A stretch of 52,640 nucleotides of DNA from Balneolaceae bacterium (GCA_020832285.1 JAFIFB010000084.1:1-52640); one strand, 5' to 3'; numbered from the stretch's first letter, positions 40,822 through 50,053 are shown. Made by a program: numbers and translations. Notes: generated by a model from the sequence alone, not told the origin.

Positions 40822-42471
40822 ATGAAACATACCGGTAAAATTACCATATCGCTGCTTCTTGTTCTGTTACTACTCGTTTCAGCAGCATTTGTAAGAAGCG
40901 GCGATCTTTTCTTTCAAATCAAGAAGCAGCTCACCATTTTCAGTGATGTCTACAAAGAAGTTGCCACTCAGTATGTAGACGATATTGGCCCCGAAGAGTT
41001 AATGAAACGCAGTGTCAATGCAATGCTCGAAGGGCTTGATCCATATACTGAATTTATAGACGAGGGCGAACAGCAGCAGATAGAAATTCTTTCCTCAGGC
41101 ACCTATGGAGGAATTGGAATTGAAGCCGGCTATCGCGGAGATCATATCGTCATCATTGCACCGATGGAGGGTTATCCCGGTCACCGTGCAGGCCTGCGTG
41201 CAGGTGATATCATCGAAGAAGTAAACGGAACAAGTGTACGGGGTATGTCGCCAGAAGAAGTCCAGAGGCTTACGGTGGGTGATGCCGGAACATCAGTCTC
41301 CCTAAAAATACGCCGTCCCGGAATTGACGAAAGTATCACGTTTGACCTTGAACGGGAACGAATTGAAGTCAAGAATATTAATTATGCATCCCGTGTGGGT
41401 GAAAACGAAGAGTTCGGGTACATTCAGCTTGCTCGATTCGGCCAGCAAACCGCAGAAGAAGTACGCATGGAACTGCTTGAAATGAAAGATGCAGGAAATT
41501 TTGAAGGATTGGTACTGGATCTCAGGAACAATCCGGGCGGCCTTCTGAACGAAGCTGTAAAACTAATCGACAAATTTGTTGAACCTGGAGTCACCATTGT
41601 TGAAACCCGCGGACGCCTCGATGATCACAACAGCACAATGGCAACAAGTGAACCCGCTATTTTCGAAGACCTGCCGCTGATTGTCCTGATCAATTACGGC
41701 AGTGCCAGTGCATCGGAGATTGTAGCCGGAGCTTTTCAGGATCTCGACCGTGCCGTGATCATTGGAGAAAACAGCTTTGGAAAAGGCCTGGTTCAAACCA
41801 TCCGCCCTCTTTCATACAACACCTCTCTCAAAATCACCATTGCGCGATACTATATTCCAAGCGGGCGCAGTATTCAGTCAATTGACTACTCAGGATACGA
41901 CTCCTCGCTCGATCAGGCTGTACCCGATTCACTCAGGCAGGCTTTCGAAACCAAAAATGGACGGGTTGTTTTCGATGGACAGGGTATTGAACCGGATATT
42001 ACCGTTCAGGATTATGGTTCATCATTGATTGACCTTGCCCTGCAGAGAAACAACAGCTATTTCTTTTTCATCAGTGACTTTATCGCTTCTGAAAGTCCGT
42101 CAGAAGGAAGTGAACTTCCCGAGAACATATTCGACCGTTTTGCAAATTACCTGATTGAAGAGAATTTCACCTTTGAAACACCAGTAGACCGTCATCTTGA
42201 AGAGATTGACAGAAACATTGAAAATTTCGGTCAGGAATCATCCGCACAAGAGAACCTCGATGAGCTGAAAGCTTTGCTTAAAGATTATAAAATCTCACAG
42301 ATTCACGACAACCGGGAAACGATAGAACGAAATCTGCATACGGAATGGATTTCTCAAATCATGGGTGAACGTGAACGACACGGCGCGATGCTGAAAATAG
42401 ATGAAAGTGTGCTCCGGGCCATCGAAATTTTGGGTGATTCTCACGAATATCAAATTGTACTAAGACCATAA
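40822..42471 (+). CDS. S41-family C-terminal processing protease (CtpA type)
   Basis: A 549-residue periplasmic protease with one N-terminal membrane anchor or signal (about 8-24). A PDZ domain occupies about 95-185 (GGIGIEAGYRGDHIVII, AGLRAGDIIEEVNG). The catalytic serine-lysine pair is Ser296 (GSASASE) and Lys321 (SFGKGLVQ), the expected spacing of 25. The C-terminal ~110 residues form a helical extension beyond the catalytic core. It follows the LysM transglycosylase by nine bases; tail-specific proteases often control cell-wall hydrolases, so the pair is functionally sensible. The PHP gene follows after two bases. Confidence 0.95.
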   Translation: MKHTGKITISLLLVLLLLVSAAFVRSGDLFFQIKKQLTIFSDVYKEVATQYVDDIGPEELMKRSVNAMLEGLDPYTEFIDEGEQQQIEILSSGTYGGIGIEAGYRGDHIVIIAPMEGYPGHRAGLRAGDIIEEVNGTSVRGMSPEEVQRLTVGDAGTSVSLKIRRPGIDESITFDLERERIEVKNINYASRVGENEEFGYIQLARFGQQTAEEVRMELLEMKDAGNFEGLVLDLRNNPGGLLNEAVKLIDKFVEPGVTIVETRGRLDDHNSTMATSEPAIFEDLPLIVLINYGSASASEIVAGAFQDLDRAVIIGENSFGKGLVQTIRPLSYNTSLKITIARYYIPSGRSIQSIDYSGYDSSLDQAVPDSLRQAFETKNGRVVFDGQGIEPDITVQDYGSSLIDLALQRNNSYFFFISDFIASESPSEGSELPENIFDRFANYLIEENFTFETPVDRHLEEIDRNIENFGQESSAQENLDELKALLKDYKISQIHDNRETIERNLHTEWISQIMGERERHGAMLKIDESVLRAIEILGDSHEYQIVLRP

Positions 42472-42473
42472 AT

Positions 42474-43325
42474 TTGGGTAAAGCCGATCTACATATTCAT
42501 TCCAGTGCATCAGACGGGCAATTAAACCCCGCTGAACTGCTCAGGAAAGTAAAATCAAAAAATATCTCTACCGTTTCCATTACCGACCACGACACCATCA
42601 AAGGCTATCTTGAAGCAAAAAAAATTGCCCCTGAACTGGGTATTGAGCTCATTCCGGGTGTGGAAATTACCTCACTCTGGAATGGACGGGAGATACACCT
42701 GCTTGCCTACAACTTCCGTGATGATGATGAAGATTTTCTGTTACTTCTGAACCGTCACAAAGTTGCCCGGCGGAAACGAATGCACTCCATAGTAGATCAG
42801 TTAAATAAAAATGGAGTGGATATTGATTATGATGAAATCCGGGCAGAATCGAGATCGGGAAACATCGGGCGTCCGCATGCAGCAACCGTTTTAATTAATA
42901 AAGGATATGTGGCAAGTGTACCTGAGGCATTTATACGTTATCTTTCAGCAGAAAAGATTGCAACCATAAAAACCAATTATGCCGGAATTGATGAGGTTGT
43001 GGCAGCTACAAAAAGCGCAGGAGGAATTATTTCACTGGCACATCCCGGCCCTTTATATTCTGATGATGACCTGGATCAATTACTTTCATTCGGACTGGAT
43101 GGAATTGAATGCATTCATCCGAGCCACAGATTTGCAGTACAAAAGAAATTTACCAGTCTGGCGAAAACCAGGAATTTATTGATTACCGGGGGCAGTGACT
43201 ATCACGGCACAGGAAAATCGGAGTATGATCCTTTTTTGGGAATTGTTACCGTAAGTCTTCGCCATGTCGATGCACTAAAACGGACATCACTCAATCGGAA
43301 AAAAACGATAAAAAGCTTAAACTAA
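42474..43325 (+). CDS. PHP-domain phosphoesterase (TrpH/RNase AM type)
   Basis: A 283-residue metal-dependent phosphoesterase. The PHP metal ligands are visible: His7 and His9 (ADLHIHSSASDG), Asp14, Asp38/His39 (ITDHDT), Glu64 (GVEIT), His75, and later HPGP and GSDYHG. The family includes YciV (RNase AM), an exoribonuclease and 3',5'-nucleotide phosphatase. It starts with TTG two bases after ctpA, so it is translationally coupled, and ribH follows seven bases later. The exact substrate is inferred, not shown. Confidence 0.9.
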   Translation: MGKADLHIHSSASDGQLNPAELLRKVKSKNISTVSITDHDTIKGYLEAKKIAPELGIELIPGVEITSLWNGREIHLLAYNFRDDDEDFLLLLNRHKVARRKRMHSIVDQLNKNGVDIDYDEIRAESRSGNIGRPHAATVLINKGYVASVPEAFIRYLSAEKIATIKTNYAGIDEVVAATKSAGGIISLAHPGPLYSDDDLDQLLSFGLDGIECIHPSHRFAVQKKFTSLAKTRNLLITGGSDYHGTGKSEYDPFLGIVTVSLRHVDALKRTSLNRKKTIKSLN

Positions 43326-43332
43326 ATGATCT

Positions 43333-43806
43333 ATGGCTGATAGAAAGGATTCTTTGACAGATTGGAGTACCAAAAAAGTGGCTATTGTGGCGGCCAACTG
43401 GAATTCGTTTATTACCGATGAGATGCTTGAAGCTGCTGAATATACACTGAAACGGAAAGGCATACCGGAAGAAAATATATACGTAAGCCGATGCCCCGGA
43501 TCGTTTGAACTGCCCCTGGCCTGCAAATGGTGCCTGGAACATCTTGATGTTGATGGTGTAGCAGCAATTGGAGCTGTAATACGGGGCGGAACCCCACATT
43601 TTGATTATGTCTGTGATGCTGTTACACGCGGTATTGCAGACCTGAATTTGCAAACCGGAAAACCGGTGGCCTTTGGAGTATTGACCACCGATACGGTTGA
43701 ACAAGCTACTGAACGCGCAAGTGTTGAAAAAGGAAACAAGGGAGCCGAAGCAGCACTGGCTCTTTGTGAAATGATAGAACTGAAGAACTCTTTGAAAAGC
43801 ATTTAA
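43333..43806 (+). CDS. ribH: 6,7-dimethyl-8-ribityllumazine synthase
   Basis: A 157-residue enzyme for the penultimate step of riboflavin synthesis, joining the pyrimidine and dihydroxybutanone phosphate. The fold signatures are VAIVAANWNSFITDEM (16-31), PGSFELPLA, and GAVIRGGTPHFDYV with catalytic His89, then FGVLTTDT. It normally assembles into a 60-subunit shell or pentamers. It is the only riboflavin gene visible here and is last in the transglycosylase-ctpA-PHP run; no FMN riboswitch is present ahead of it. Confidence 0.97.
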   Translation: MADRKDSLTDWSTKKVAIVAANWNSFITDEMLEAAEYTLKRKGIPEENIYVSRCPGSFELPLACKWCLEHLDVDGVAAIGAVIRGGTPHFDYVCDAVTRGIADLNLQTGKPVAFGVLTTDTVEQATERASVEKGNKGAEAALALCEMIELKNSLKSI

Positions 43807-43860
43807 GAGTAAAAAAATGTAGTAACTCCCCAGGAAATAAAGCTTGAATTCCGTCAATAA

Positions 43861-43881
43861 TAGCTCTAATATATAGAGCTA
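43861..43881 (+). promoter_or_regulatory. 8-bp hairpin upstream of uppS
   Basis: TAGCTCTA/TAGAGCTA with a five-base loop lies between ribH and uppS, 16 bases before the uppS ATG. It could be a weak terminator without U-tract or an operator; the role is unknown. Confidence 0.4.
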
Positions 43882-43897
43882 CAAAGTTTTCTAAAAA

Positions 43898-44731
43898 ATG
43901 GCACTAAAACCTTTATCAATTACCGATAACGACCAATCAGAAGAGGATAAAAAGCTTCAGGAAAAGGTTAAAGCCTCCGGGGCAATTCCCACTCATATTG
44001 CCATTATTATGGACGGGAACGGACGCTGGGCACAGCAAAAGGGAAATATCCGGCTTTTCGGGCACAAGGCAGGGGTTGAATCGGTAAGAGATATTACCGA
44101 ATCATGCGCACAACTGGGTGTACAGCATTTGACACTCTACGCTTTTTCTACCGAAAACTGGAGCCGCCCATCTTCTGAAATCAACGGTTTAATGGGCTTG
44201 CTGGTTCAATCGCTCCGAAAAGAAGCAGAACGGCTTCGCAGAAATGATATTAAACTGGTAACGATCGGTCAGACAGGACGCCTTCCCAAAAGATGCCAGA
44301 AGGAGCTCGGTGAAGTGATTGAGATTACGAAAGATAACAAGCGCATGCAGTTGTGCCTCGCACTCAGCTATTCGGGACGCTGGGATATCACCGAAGCAGT
44401 TAAAGAGATTTCCAGAGATGTTCAAAAAGGCAGTATAAATCCTGACGACGTGAATGATCAGCTCATCAGCTCTTATCTCTCAACTGCTGCAATACCCGAC
44501 CCTGACCTGATCATCCGGACAAGCGGGGAATATCGAATCAGTAACTTTTTACTTTGGCAACTCGCGTACTCCGAACTTTACATTACAAAAACGTTTTGGC
44601 CGGATTTCAGGAGGGATGAGCTGTACAGGGCAATATTTTCTTTTCAAAAGCGTGAACGAAGGTATGGAAAAGTAAAAAACGGACATAACAAAACGGTACC
44701 TTCATCAGTTATTAATCAAATTAGATCTTAA
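43898..44731 (+). CDS. uppS: Isoprenyl (undecaprenyl) diphosphate synthase
   Basis: A 277-residue cis-prenyltransferase that elongates farnesyl diphosphate to undecaprenyl diphosphate, the lipid carrier for cell-wall and O-antigen units. The catalytic aspartate Asp39 lies in IIMDGNGRWA, followed by GHKAGVESVRDI, YAFSTENW and the RTSGEYRISNFLLWQLAYSE motif. It carries ~30 extra polar residues at the N-terminus compared with E. coli UppS. bamA begins 26 bases downstream, a linkage of uppS with bamA and skp seen in many genomes. Confidence 0.96.
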   Translation: MALKPLSITDNDQSEEDKKLQEKVKASGAIPTHIAIIMDGNGRWAQQKGNIRLFGHKAGVESVRDITESCAQLGVQHLTLYAFSTENWSRPSSEINGLMGLLVQSLRKEAERLRRNDIKLVTIGQTGRLPKRCQKELGEVIEITKDNKRMQLCLALSYSGRWDITEAVKEISRDVQKGSINPDDVNDQLISSYLSTAAIPDPDLIIRTSGEYRISNFLLWQLAYSELYITKTFWPDFRRDELYRAIFSFQKRERRYGKVKNGHNKTVPSSVINQIRS

Positions 44732-44757
44732 AACAGTAGGATAGAATTTAGCTACAC

Positions 44758-47262
44758 GTGTTTAGAAAAAAGCGATACTTCATCTACACTTTTATATTGG
44801 TATTCGGGTTGTTGTTTCAAGATGTTACAGCCCAGGATAAGGAAAAAATCCAAATACAGGATCCCACCACATTCTCAAACAGGCAGTTTGAAATCCGCAA
44901 TATCACCGTAAGCGGGCTGGTAACTGCCAGGGAAACTTATCTTCTGAGCAGCAGCGGCCTGCGCCAGGGAGACAGAATCCAGATTCCGGGTGAAGAGATC
45001 TCCAACGCCATACGCCAGCTTCACCGTACCGGGCTTTTTTCGGATGTGCAGATTTTACACGACCGTGTTGGAGGAAATTATGTGGATATTGAAATTAAAG
45101 TGCAGGAACAGCCCCGGCTCCAGCGCTATGAACTTGTTGGACCAAGGCGTTCTCACCGGCGCGATTTACGAGAACAATTAAACCTTCTCTCCGGCTTTGC
45201 GGTTACAACCTCCGTTCTTGAACAGGCCAAGCGAACTATCCACCGCTATTACAGAGAGCGAGGCCACTGGGATACGCAAATAAATATTGTGCAAGAGCCC
45301 TCCACAACTGGAGAAAACCGCGTTAACCTGACTTTTGAAATTGAACCCGGAGAACGCATTAAGGTTCGCGAAATCAATTTCCACGGCAATGAGCAGTTTT
45401 CCGACCGGAGGCTGAGAAAAGAATTTTCAGAAATTAAGCAGGACAGATGGTGGAGAATTTTCAGGCGCCATGTCTTTACCCAGGATGATTATGATGAGGG
45501 TATCAACAATGTATTGCAATACTACCGCGACCAGGGCTTTATGGATGTTCGTGTAATGCAGGACTCTGTTTATGTGGATGACTGGAGAAGAAAACAAGGT
45601 GTTCACTTTGACATTCATCTGCAAGAAGGGCCACAATATCGTATCCGAAACATCGAATGGGACGGTAACTCGGTTTACTCCGATGAAGAGTTAACTATGT
45701 TCTTCGGTTTTGAAAAAGGAGATGTATTTAATGAAACCAGGTTTTATCAAAACCTGGAGTATAATCCCGATGAGAGTGACATCACCAGCTTACATCAAAA
45801 TATCGGGTATCTCTTTTTCCAGATACAACCTAATATTCAGCATGTAGACGGGGATTCACTGGATGTTCGTTTTGATATCGTTGAAGATGAAATTGCTACA
45901 GTAAGGCGTGTTTCATTCACCGGAAATACAAAAACACACGATGACGTTGTACGCCGGACGATCCGTACTTCACCCGGTCAAACGTACAGCCGTTCCAACA
46001 TTGTACGCTCAATCCGTGAACTTGGTCAGCTTGGTTACTTCAACCCCGAAGGCATTCAACCCGATTTGCAGCCAGATTTTGAAGAAAAAACAGTGGACAT
46101 AATTTACGATCTGGATGAAACCCAGGGAACCGATAATTTTGAGTTCTCAGGTGGTTTTGGCGGAAGGCAGATTGGTGTTATCCTGGCTGCACGTGTGAAC
46201 TTTAACAATTTCTCCATTCGTCGAATGTTTGAACCGGGCGGCTGGGCACCCATTCCATCGGGAGACGGCCAGAGGCTCTCTCTTGGTGTTCAGGTAACCG
46301 GCCGGGGCTATCAAAGCTACAACTTCAGCTTTACCGAACCATGGCTGCGCGGCCGGCCAACGTCCCTTGGCGTGAGTCTTTCGTACGACTTTTTAAATTA
46401 CTCACAGAGAGGTTTTGGCGGAATTCAGCAGCCAGACAGAAGAAACGAACTCTTCTCGGCCAGTACAAGTATTGGCCGCAGGCTGCAATGGCCCGATGAT
46501 TATTTCACCCAGCGCTTTGTATTAACTTATAACCGTTTTAACGTTCTCGGTTTCAGTAACATTTTTGATGACGGTCGGGCTGATCTGCTTACATTGCGGC
46601 ATGTATTAGAAAGAAATTCAGTAGACAATCCGATTTCTCCGCGACAAGGTTCCAAGTTCAGTGTATCAGGCGAGTTTGCAGTCCCGGTTCCCGGATTCGC
46701 TCAATTTTACAAACTCAAATCAGAGTACCAGCACCATCATAATATCGTTAGCAGGCTGGTATTGAGCGGAACTGCCGAATATGGATACATGGGCTACTTC
46801 AGTGATGCCAATCAGAGTAATTTCCAGCGATTTTATCTTGGCGGTACGCAAATTCAGCAGCGCCAGAACTTCCTGAACGATAATATCGATATGCGTGGTT
46901 TCCCCGGCGGTTTCAGTGGAGTTATTTCTCCCGTAGATGATAGTCAATCACAAATTGGCGGTCGGGTATATAATAAATACACCCTTGAGTTGCGTTACCC
47001 CGCTGTAAGCTCAGAACAGATTCAGTTGATTCCTTATGCATTTATGGACGCCGGTAATGCGTTCCACGGCTTAAGTGAATTTGATCCGTTTGATGTGAAG
47101 CGAGCCGTTGGTTTCGGTGCAAGAATTTTCCTGCCCATTCTCGGACTTGTGGATATCAGTTATGGTTACAGGCTCGACGGTGTTGCACCCCATACCGACA
47201 ACCAGCAGGGATTGCAACCGGGTGAATGGGAGTTCCTTTTTAATATCGGGGCGCCATTTTAA
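44758..47262 (+). CDS. bamA: Outer-membrane protein assembly factor BamA
   Basis: An 834-residue Omp85 protein that inserts beta-barrels into the outer membrane. It starts with GTG, then a signal peptide (cleavage near VTAQ, about 26). About five POTRA domains run from ~40 to ~440 (including VREINFHGNEQFSDRRL and VRRVSFTGNTKTHDDVVRR), followed by the 16-strand barrel with FSGGFGGRQ at its entry and FLGGTQIQQRQNFLND, RGFPGG near the late strands. The C-terminal Phe (LFNIGAPF) is the usual insertion signal. Three Skp/OmpH-like genes follow, so chaperone and assembly machine are made together. Confidence 0.97.
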   Translation: MFRKKRYFIYTFILVFGLLFQDVTAQDKEKIQIQDPTTFSNRQFEIRNITVSGLVTARETYLLSSSGLRQGDRIQIPGEEISNAIRQLHRTGLFSDVQILHDRVGGNYVDIEIKVQEQPRLQRYELVGPRRSHRRDLREQLNLLSGFAVTTSVLEQAKRTIHRYYRERGHWDTQINIVQEPSTTGENRVNLTFEIEPGERIKVREINFHGNEQFSDRRLRKEFSEIKQDRWWRIFRRHVFTQDDYDEGINNVLQYYRDQGFMDVRVMQDSVYVDDWRRKQGVHFDIHLQEGPQYRIRNIEWDGNSVYSDEELTMFFGFEKGDVFNETRFYQNLEYNPDESDITSLHQNIGYLFFQIQPNIQHVDGDSLDVRFDIVEDEIATVRRVSFTGNTKTHDDVVRRTIRTSPGQTYSRSNIVRSIRELGQLGYFNPEGIQPDLQPDFEEKTVDIIYDLDETQGTDNFEFSGGFGGRQIGVILAARVNFNNFSIRRMFEPGGWAPIPSGDGQRLSLGVQVTGRGYQSYNFSFTEPWLRGRPTSLGVSLSYDFLNYSQRGFGGIQQPDRRNELFSASTSIGRRLQWPDDYFTQRFVLTYNRFNVLGFSNIFDDGRADLLTLRHVLERNSVDNPISPRQGSKFSVSGEFAVPVPGFAQFYKLKSEYQHHHNIVSRLVLSGTAEYGYMGYFSDANQSNFQRFYLGGTQIQQRQNFLNDNIDMRGFPGGFSGVISPVDDSQSQIGGRVYNKYTLELRYPAVSSEQIQLIPYAFMDAGNAFHGLSEFDPFDVKRAVGFGARIFLPILGLVDISYGYRLDGVAPHTDNQQGLQPGEWEFLFNIGAPF

Positions 47263-47322
47263 TTACAGGAGTGCTACGGGATGCACTCCATTACATTACA
47301 TGGCTAAATACTCTTAAAAATA

Positions 47323-47859
47323 GTGAACGTTAAGAAATTTCTTTTCGCTATTGCATGTACCCTGTTTTGGGTAGGGTCAGGTTTTGCCCAGAATCAGAAA
47401 ATCGGATTTATTGATTCTGATGAAATCATGCAGCAGATGCCTGAATATTCTGGTATTGAGCAGCGACTGAGCCTTCTCAGTGAGGGATGGCGTCAGGAAA
47501 TTGAAGAAATGGAACGGGAAATCGAAGAGATGGAACGGGACTTCGAAGCACGTGAAATTTTATTTACTGATGAAATACGCGAACAGCGGTTGAATGAAAT
47601 TGCCCAAAAACGGGATGAACTGGAACAGTTTGTGGAAGAAAAATTCGGCCCCCGAGGTGACTATTTTACGCGTCAAAAAGAATTACTTGAACCTATACAA
47701 AGATTGATATTTGATGCATTAACACGTGTAGCATCTCGTGAAAACTTCGATTTTGTGTTTGACAGAGCCGAAGATACCCGGTTTTTATATACCCGCCAGG
47801 AGTGGAACTTAACGGCAGAGGTAATGTTAGAGCTGGGATTAGACGTTGCAGGGAATTAA
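47323..47859 (+). CDS. OmpH/Skp-like periplasmic chaperone, copy 1
   Basis: A 178-residue protein starting with GTG at 47323. A signal peptide ends at GFAQ (about residue 22). The mature part opens with QKIGFIDSDEIMQQMPEY, the OmpH family start, then two long charged helices (REIEEMERDFEAREILF) that form the tentacles of the chaperone, and closes with ASRENFDFVFDRAED. Skp family proteins hold unfolded outer-membrane proteins on the way to BamA, whose gene is 60 bp upstream. It is one of three tandem paralogues. Confidence 0.9.
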   Translation: MNVKKFLFAIACTLFWVGSGFAQNQKIGFIDSDEIMQQMPEYSGIEQRLSLLSEGWRQEIEEMEREIEEMERDFEAREILFTDEIREQRLNEIAQKRDELEQFVEEKFGPRGDYFTRQKELLEPIQRLIFDALTRVASRENFDFVFDRAEDTRFLYTRQEWNLTAEVMLELGLDVAGN

Positions 47860-47903
47860 CAGATATAAATCTTAAATTTGGTGCCTTTAACACAGAACTA
47901 CTT

Positions 47904-48428
47904 ATGAAACGAATACTCATTATATCTATACTGCTTTTATCGATACCTGTTTTGGCATCGGCCCAGCTGAAAGTGGGAATTATGGACCCGGATCAGGTTT
48001 TAGATGCCATGCCTGAAGCTACACAGGTTCAAAACGAACTTGAACAGTATATTGAACGAAGGCAGGCCTCATTTCAGCAGCGTTACCAGGAGTGGATGGA
48101 AGAATTAACAGACTACGCCGAAAGAGACGAAGCCGGCACCCTGAGCGATCAGGACCGTCAAGAAGCTGAAGAACGGCTCTCTGAAATGCAACAAGAACTC
48201 AACTCTCTGCAGATGAGAATGGAACAGCAGATTGAGCAACGACAAACAGAGCTTTTTAACCCGTTGCTTGTTAAAGTAGAAGAGGCAATGGCAGAAGTTT
48301 CCCAGGAATTAGGGCTGGATTTTGTAATCAATAAAACATCTAACACGGGCGACCCAATCGTTTATTATGCTTCTGAACGAGCTGCTGATATTACCCAGCG
48401 AGTCATCCAAAAACTCAATGAAAATTAA
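47904..48428 (+). CDS. OmpH/Skp-like periplasmic chaperone, copy 2
   Basis: A 174-residue protein starting at the ATG at 47904 (signal ending ASAQ, about 20); the longer frame from 47802 overlaps copy 1 and lacks a signal, so I reject it. LKVGIMDPDQVLDAMPEATQVQ is the family start and a Glu/Gln-rich helical hairpin follows (about 50-120), with LGLDFVINKTSNTGDPIVYYA at the end. It shares its C-terminal end with copy 3 more than with copy 1. Gap to copy 1 is 44 bases. Confidence 0.92.
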   Translation: MKRILIISILLLSIPVLASAQLKVGIMDPDQVLDAMPEATQVQNELEQYIERRQASFQQRYQEWMEELTDYAERDEAGTLSDQDRQEAEERLSEMQQELNSLQMRMEQQIEQRQTELFNPLLVKVEEAMAEVSQELGLDFVINKTSNTGDPIVYYASERAADITQRVIQKLNEN

Positions 48429-48453
48429 TTTGATCCATAACACGAATACTATC

Positions 48454-49002
48454 ATGAAAAAATTAAGCATATTAAGTTTCGTCTTTCTCATCGCTATTAC
48501 TGCACTGATGGCCGCACCTGCAACAGCCACAGCCCAGGACATGAGAATTGGTTTTGTAGAACCAAGAGCTATTCTTGAGCGTATGCCTGAAATGCGTGCT
48601 GTTCAGCAACGCCTGCAGAACTTTGCCGAAAGAAAGCAATCTGAACTTGCTGAGAAAGAGCGTGAACTTCAGACTGAAATTGAATTCTACCAGCAAAGAG
48701 TTAGTGTTATCTCCGAATCTGCCCGGCAAACCGAAGAGGAACGACTCACTGAACTGGATATGGAATTCAGACAGCTTCAAACACGGGCGCAACAGGAAAT
48801 GCAGCAACAGCGTCAGCGTTTGATGGCCCCGCTGCTTGAGCAGATCCAGGAGTCGATCAACAATGTAGCTGCACGTAAAGGGCTTGATTACGTTCTGAAT
48901 ACGACCACCTCCACCGGTGATGTGATTATACTCTACGTATCTCCCGAAGTTCAGGCCGAATACGATATCACATCTGATGTAATGGACGATCTGGATATTT
49001 AA
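48454..49002 (+). CDS. OmpH/Skp-like periplasmic chaperone, copy 3
   Basis: A 182-residue protein starting at ATG 48454, 25 bases after copy 2; its signal ends near TATAQ (about 28). The family start is MRIGFVEPRAILERMPEMRAVQ and the helices are rich in Glu, Gln and Arg (QTEEERLTELD, RAQQEMQQQRQ). The C-terminus GLDYVLNTTTSTGDVIILY parallels copy 2. A strong terminator follows, ending the uppS-bamA-OmpH run. Three consecutive paralogues suggest duplication and possibly mixed oligomers; this is inference. Confidence 0.92.
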   Translation: MKKLSILSFVFLIAITALMAAPATATAQDMRIGFVEPRAILERMPEMRAVQQRLQNFAERKQSELAEKERELQTEIEFYQQRVSVISESARQTEEERLTELDMEFRQLQTRAQQEMQQQRQRLMAPLLEQIQESINNVAARKGLDYVLNTTTSTGDVIILYVSPEVQAEYDITSDVMDDLDI

Positions 49003-49040
49003 ATGACTTAGGCTTCAAGCCAATCAGCCTATCAGAAATT

Positions 49041-49076
49041 AAAAAGCGGATTGCAATTAAGTAATCCGCTTTTTTT
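49041..49076 (+). terminator. Intrinsic terminator after the third OmpH-like gene
   Basis: AAAAAGCGGATT pairs perfectly with AATCCGCTTTTT around a ten-base loop and runs into a T tract, 38 bases after the stop. Confidence 0.92.
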
Positions 49077-49162
49077 ATGCCATGTTTTTTCGGGCACTTT
49101 GCGTATCAATGCAGATCAATCTGCACAACTCTGCCCCACCATGCCTTTGACAAGAGAAACCT

Positions 49163-49198
49163 CCTTCCTTGTGCCGTGCATTTGCGGCATAGGGAAGG
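49163..49198. repeat. GC-rich hairpin repeat, second copy (opposite orientation)
   Basis: The arms CCTTCCTTGTGCCG (49163-49176) and CGGCATAGGGAAGG (49185-49198) pair with two G-U pairs. Read on the minus strand, GACCCATCCCC followed by the stem resembles 7179-7222 on the plus strand. Confidence 0.65.
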
Positions 49199-49283
49199 GG
49201 CCGGGGGATGGGTCCGAGTGGATGGGGCCAACTGCCAGCAGCAGAATTCAAAATTCTCACCAATAGCTTATAATATCAGGTGA

Positions 49284-49348
49284 GACCTGACAGGTTTTGT
49301 TCCATATATCATACTTAAACAGCATATTTTATTGAAACCTGTCAGGTC
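49284..49348. repeat. 14-bp perfect inverted repeat GACCTGACAGGTTT
   Basis: GACCTGACAGGTTT (49284-49297) and AAACCTGTCAGGTC (49335-49348). Each arm is itself nearly palindromic. Words of this kind recur in spacers of many Bacteroidota; it may also end transcription of the converging gene pair. Confidence 0.75.
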
Positions 49349-49378
49349 TTTACCCGACAATTTAGAGTTGAATTAATA

Positions 49379-50053
49379 CTAAGTATCTTTTGTAAGAATT
49401 GCAGAGATAACAAAATAGTAGACAGGATAATAGAGAGATGAAAGGCTGAGCCAGAGCGGAGTTTCTTCAAGCAGATACAGCATTGCAAAAATCATGAATG
49501 TATAAGGCACACTCAGCAGCAGAGTAGTTTTTTGAAGTTTTTTTGTTCTGCTGGGATACACAAATTTCAGGGGGGCAAACACCAGCACTGAACACAGCAA
49601 TAAAATGGCCGACGAAGTAAATGTCCCGAAATTAAAAAGAAAAAAGTAGAAGATCAGAAAGTTCCAGTATGACGGGAATCCCCTGAAATAATGGTCGCTC
49701 GTTTTGGCATGCGCATGACTGAATCCAAAGAGGCTTGTGATCAGTACAATGCCACATACAAGAAAAGAGATATCAAGAAAGCTCCAGGCCCAGAACACCG
49801 GGGCCAATACCCAGGTTACATAATCCACAAGATTATCAAGTAGCCCGCCGTCGATTGCGGGAAGGTGCTCCTTTACTCCCGCTTTTCTTGCGAGAGTACC
49901 ATCAAAAAAATCGATAATAGCTGCAAAAGCCAGAACTCGAATGGCGGCACCCGCTTCTCCCTGTACAATGAGAAGAAGTCCCCAAAACCCAAGTATAATT
50001 CCTGATGCTGTGAGCAGGTGTATTGCAGCCGCGATGCTTTTTCTGTACATCAA
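49379..50053 (-). CDS. CDP-alcohol phosphatidyltransferase, phosphatidylcholine synthase-like
   Basis: A 224-residue inner-membrane enzyme with about seven hydrophobic helices. The CDP-alcohol phosphotransferase motif D-x2-D-G-x2-A-R...G-x3-D-x3-D reads DFFDGTLAR and later GGLLDNLVD. The stretch around it, GVKEHLPAIDGGLLDNLVDYVTWVLAPVF, is characteristic of the phosphatidylcholine synthase (Pcs) branch, which condenses CDP-diacylglycerol with choline. Length is close to Pcs. I am confident of the superfamily and fairly so of the branch; the alcohol used is not proven. It is transcribed toward the bamA run. Confidence 0.85.
   Translation of the reverse strand: MMYRKSIAAAIHLLTASGIILGFWGLLLIVQGEAGAAIRVLAFAAIIDFFDGTLARKAGVKEHLPAIDGGLLDNLVDYVTWVLAPVFWAWSFLDISFLVCGIVLITSLFGFSHAHAKTSDHYFRGFPSYWNFLIFYFFLFNFGTFTSSAILLLCSVLVFAPLKFVYPSRTKKLQKTTLLLSVPYTFMIFAMLYLLEETPLWLSLSSLYYPVYYFVISAILTKDT

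Larger units (their letters stand above)
49003..49378. other. 376-bp spacer with terminator and two hairpin repeats
   Basis: It contains the terminator of the bamA run (49041-49076), a GC-rich hairpin (49163-49198) homologous to the one at 7186-7222, and a 14-bp inverted repeat (49284-49297 with 49335-49348). No gene: the short frames here are shadows. Confidence 0.6.
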
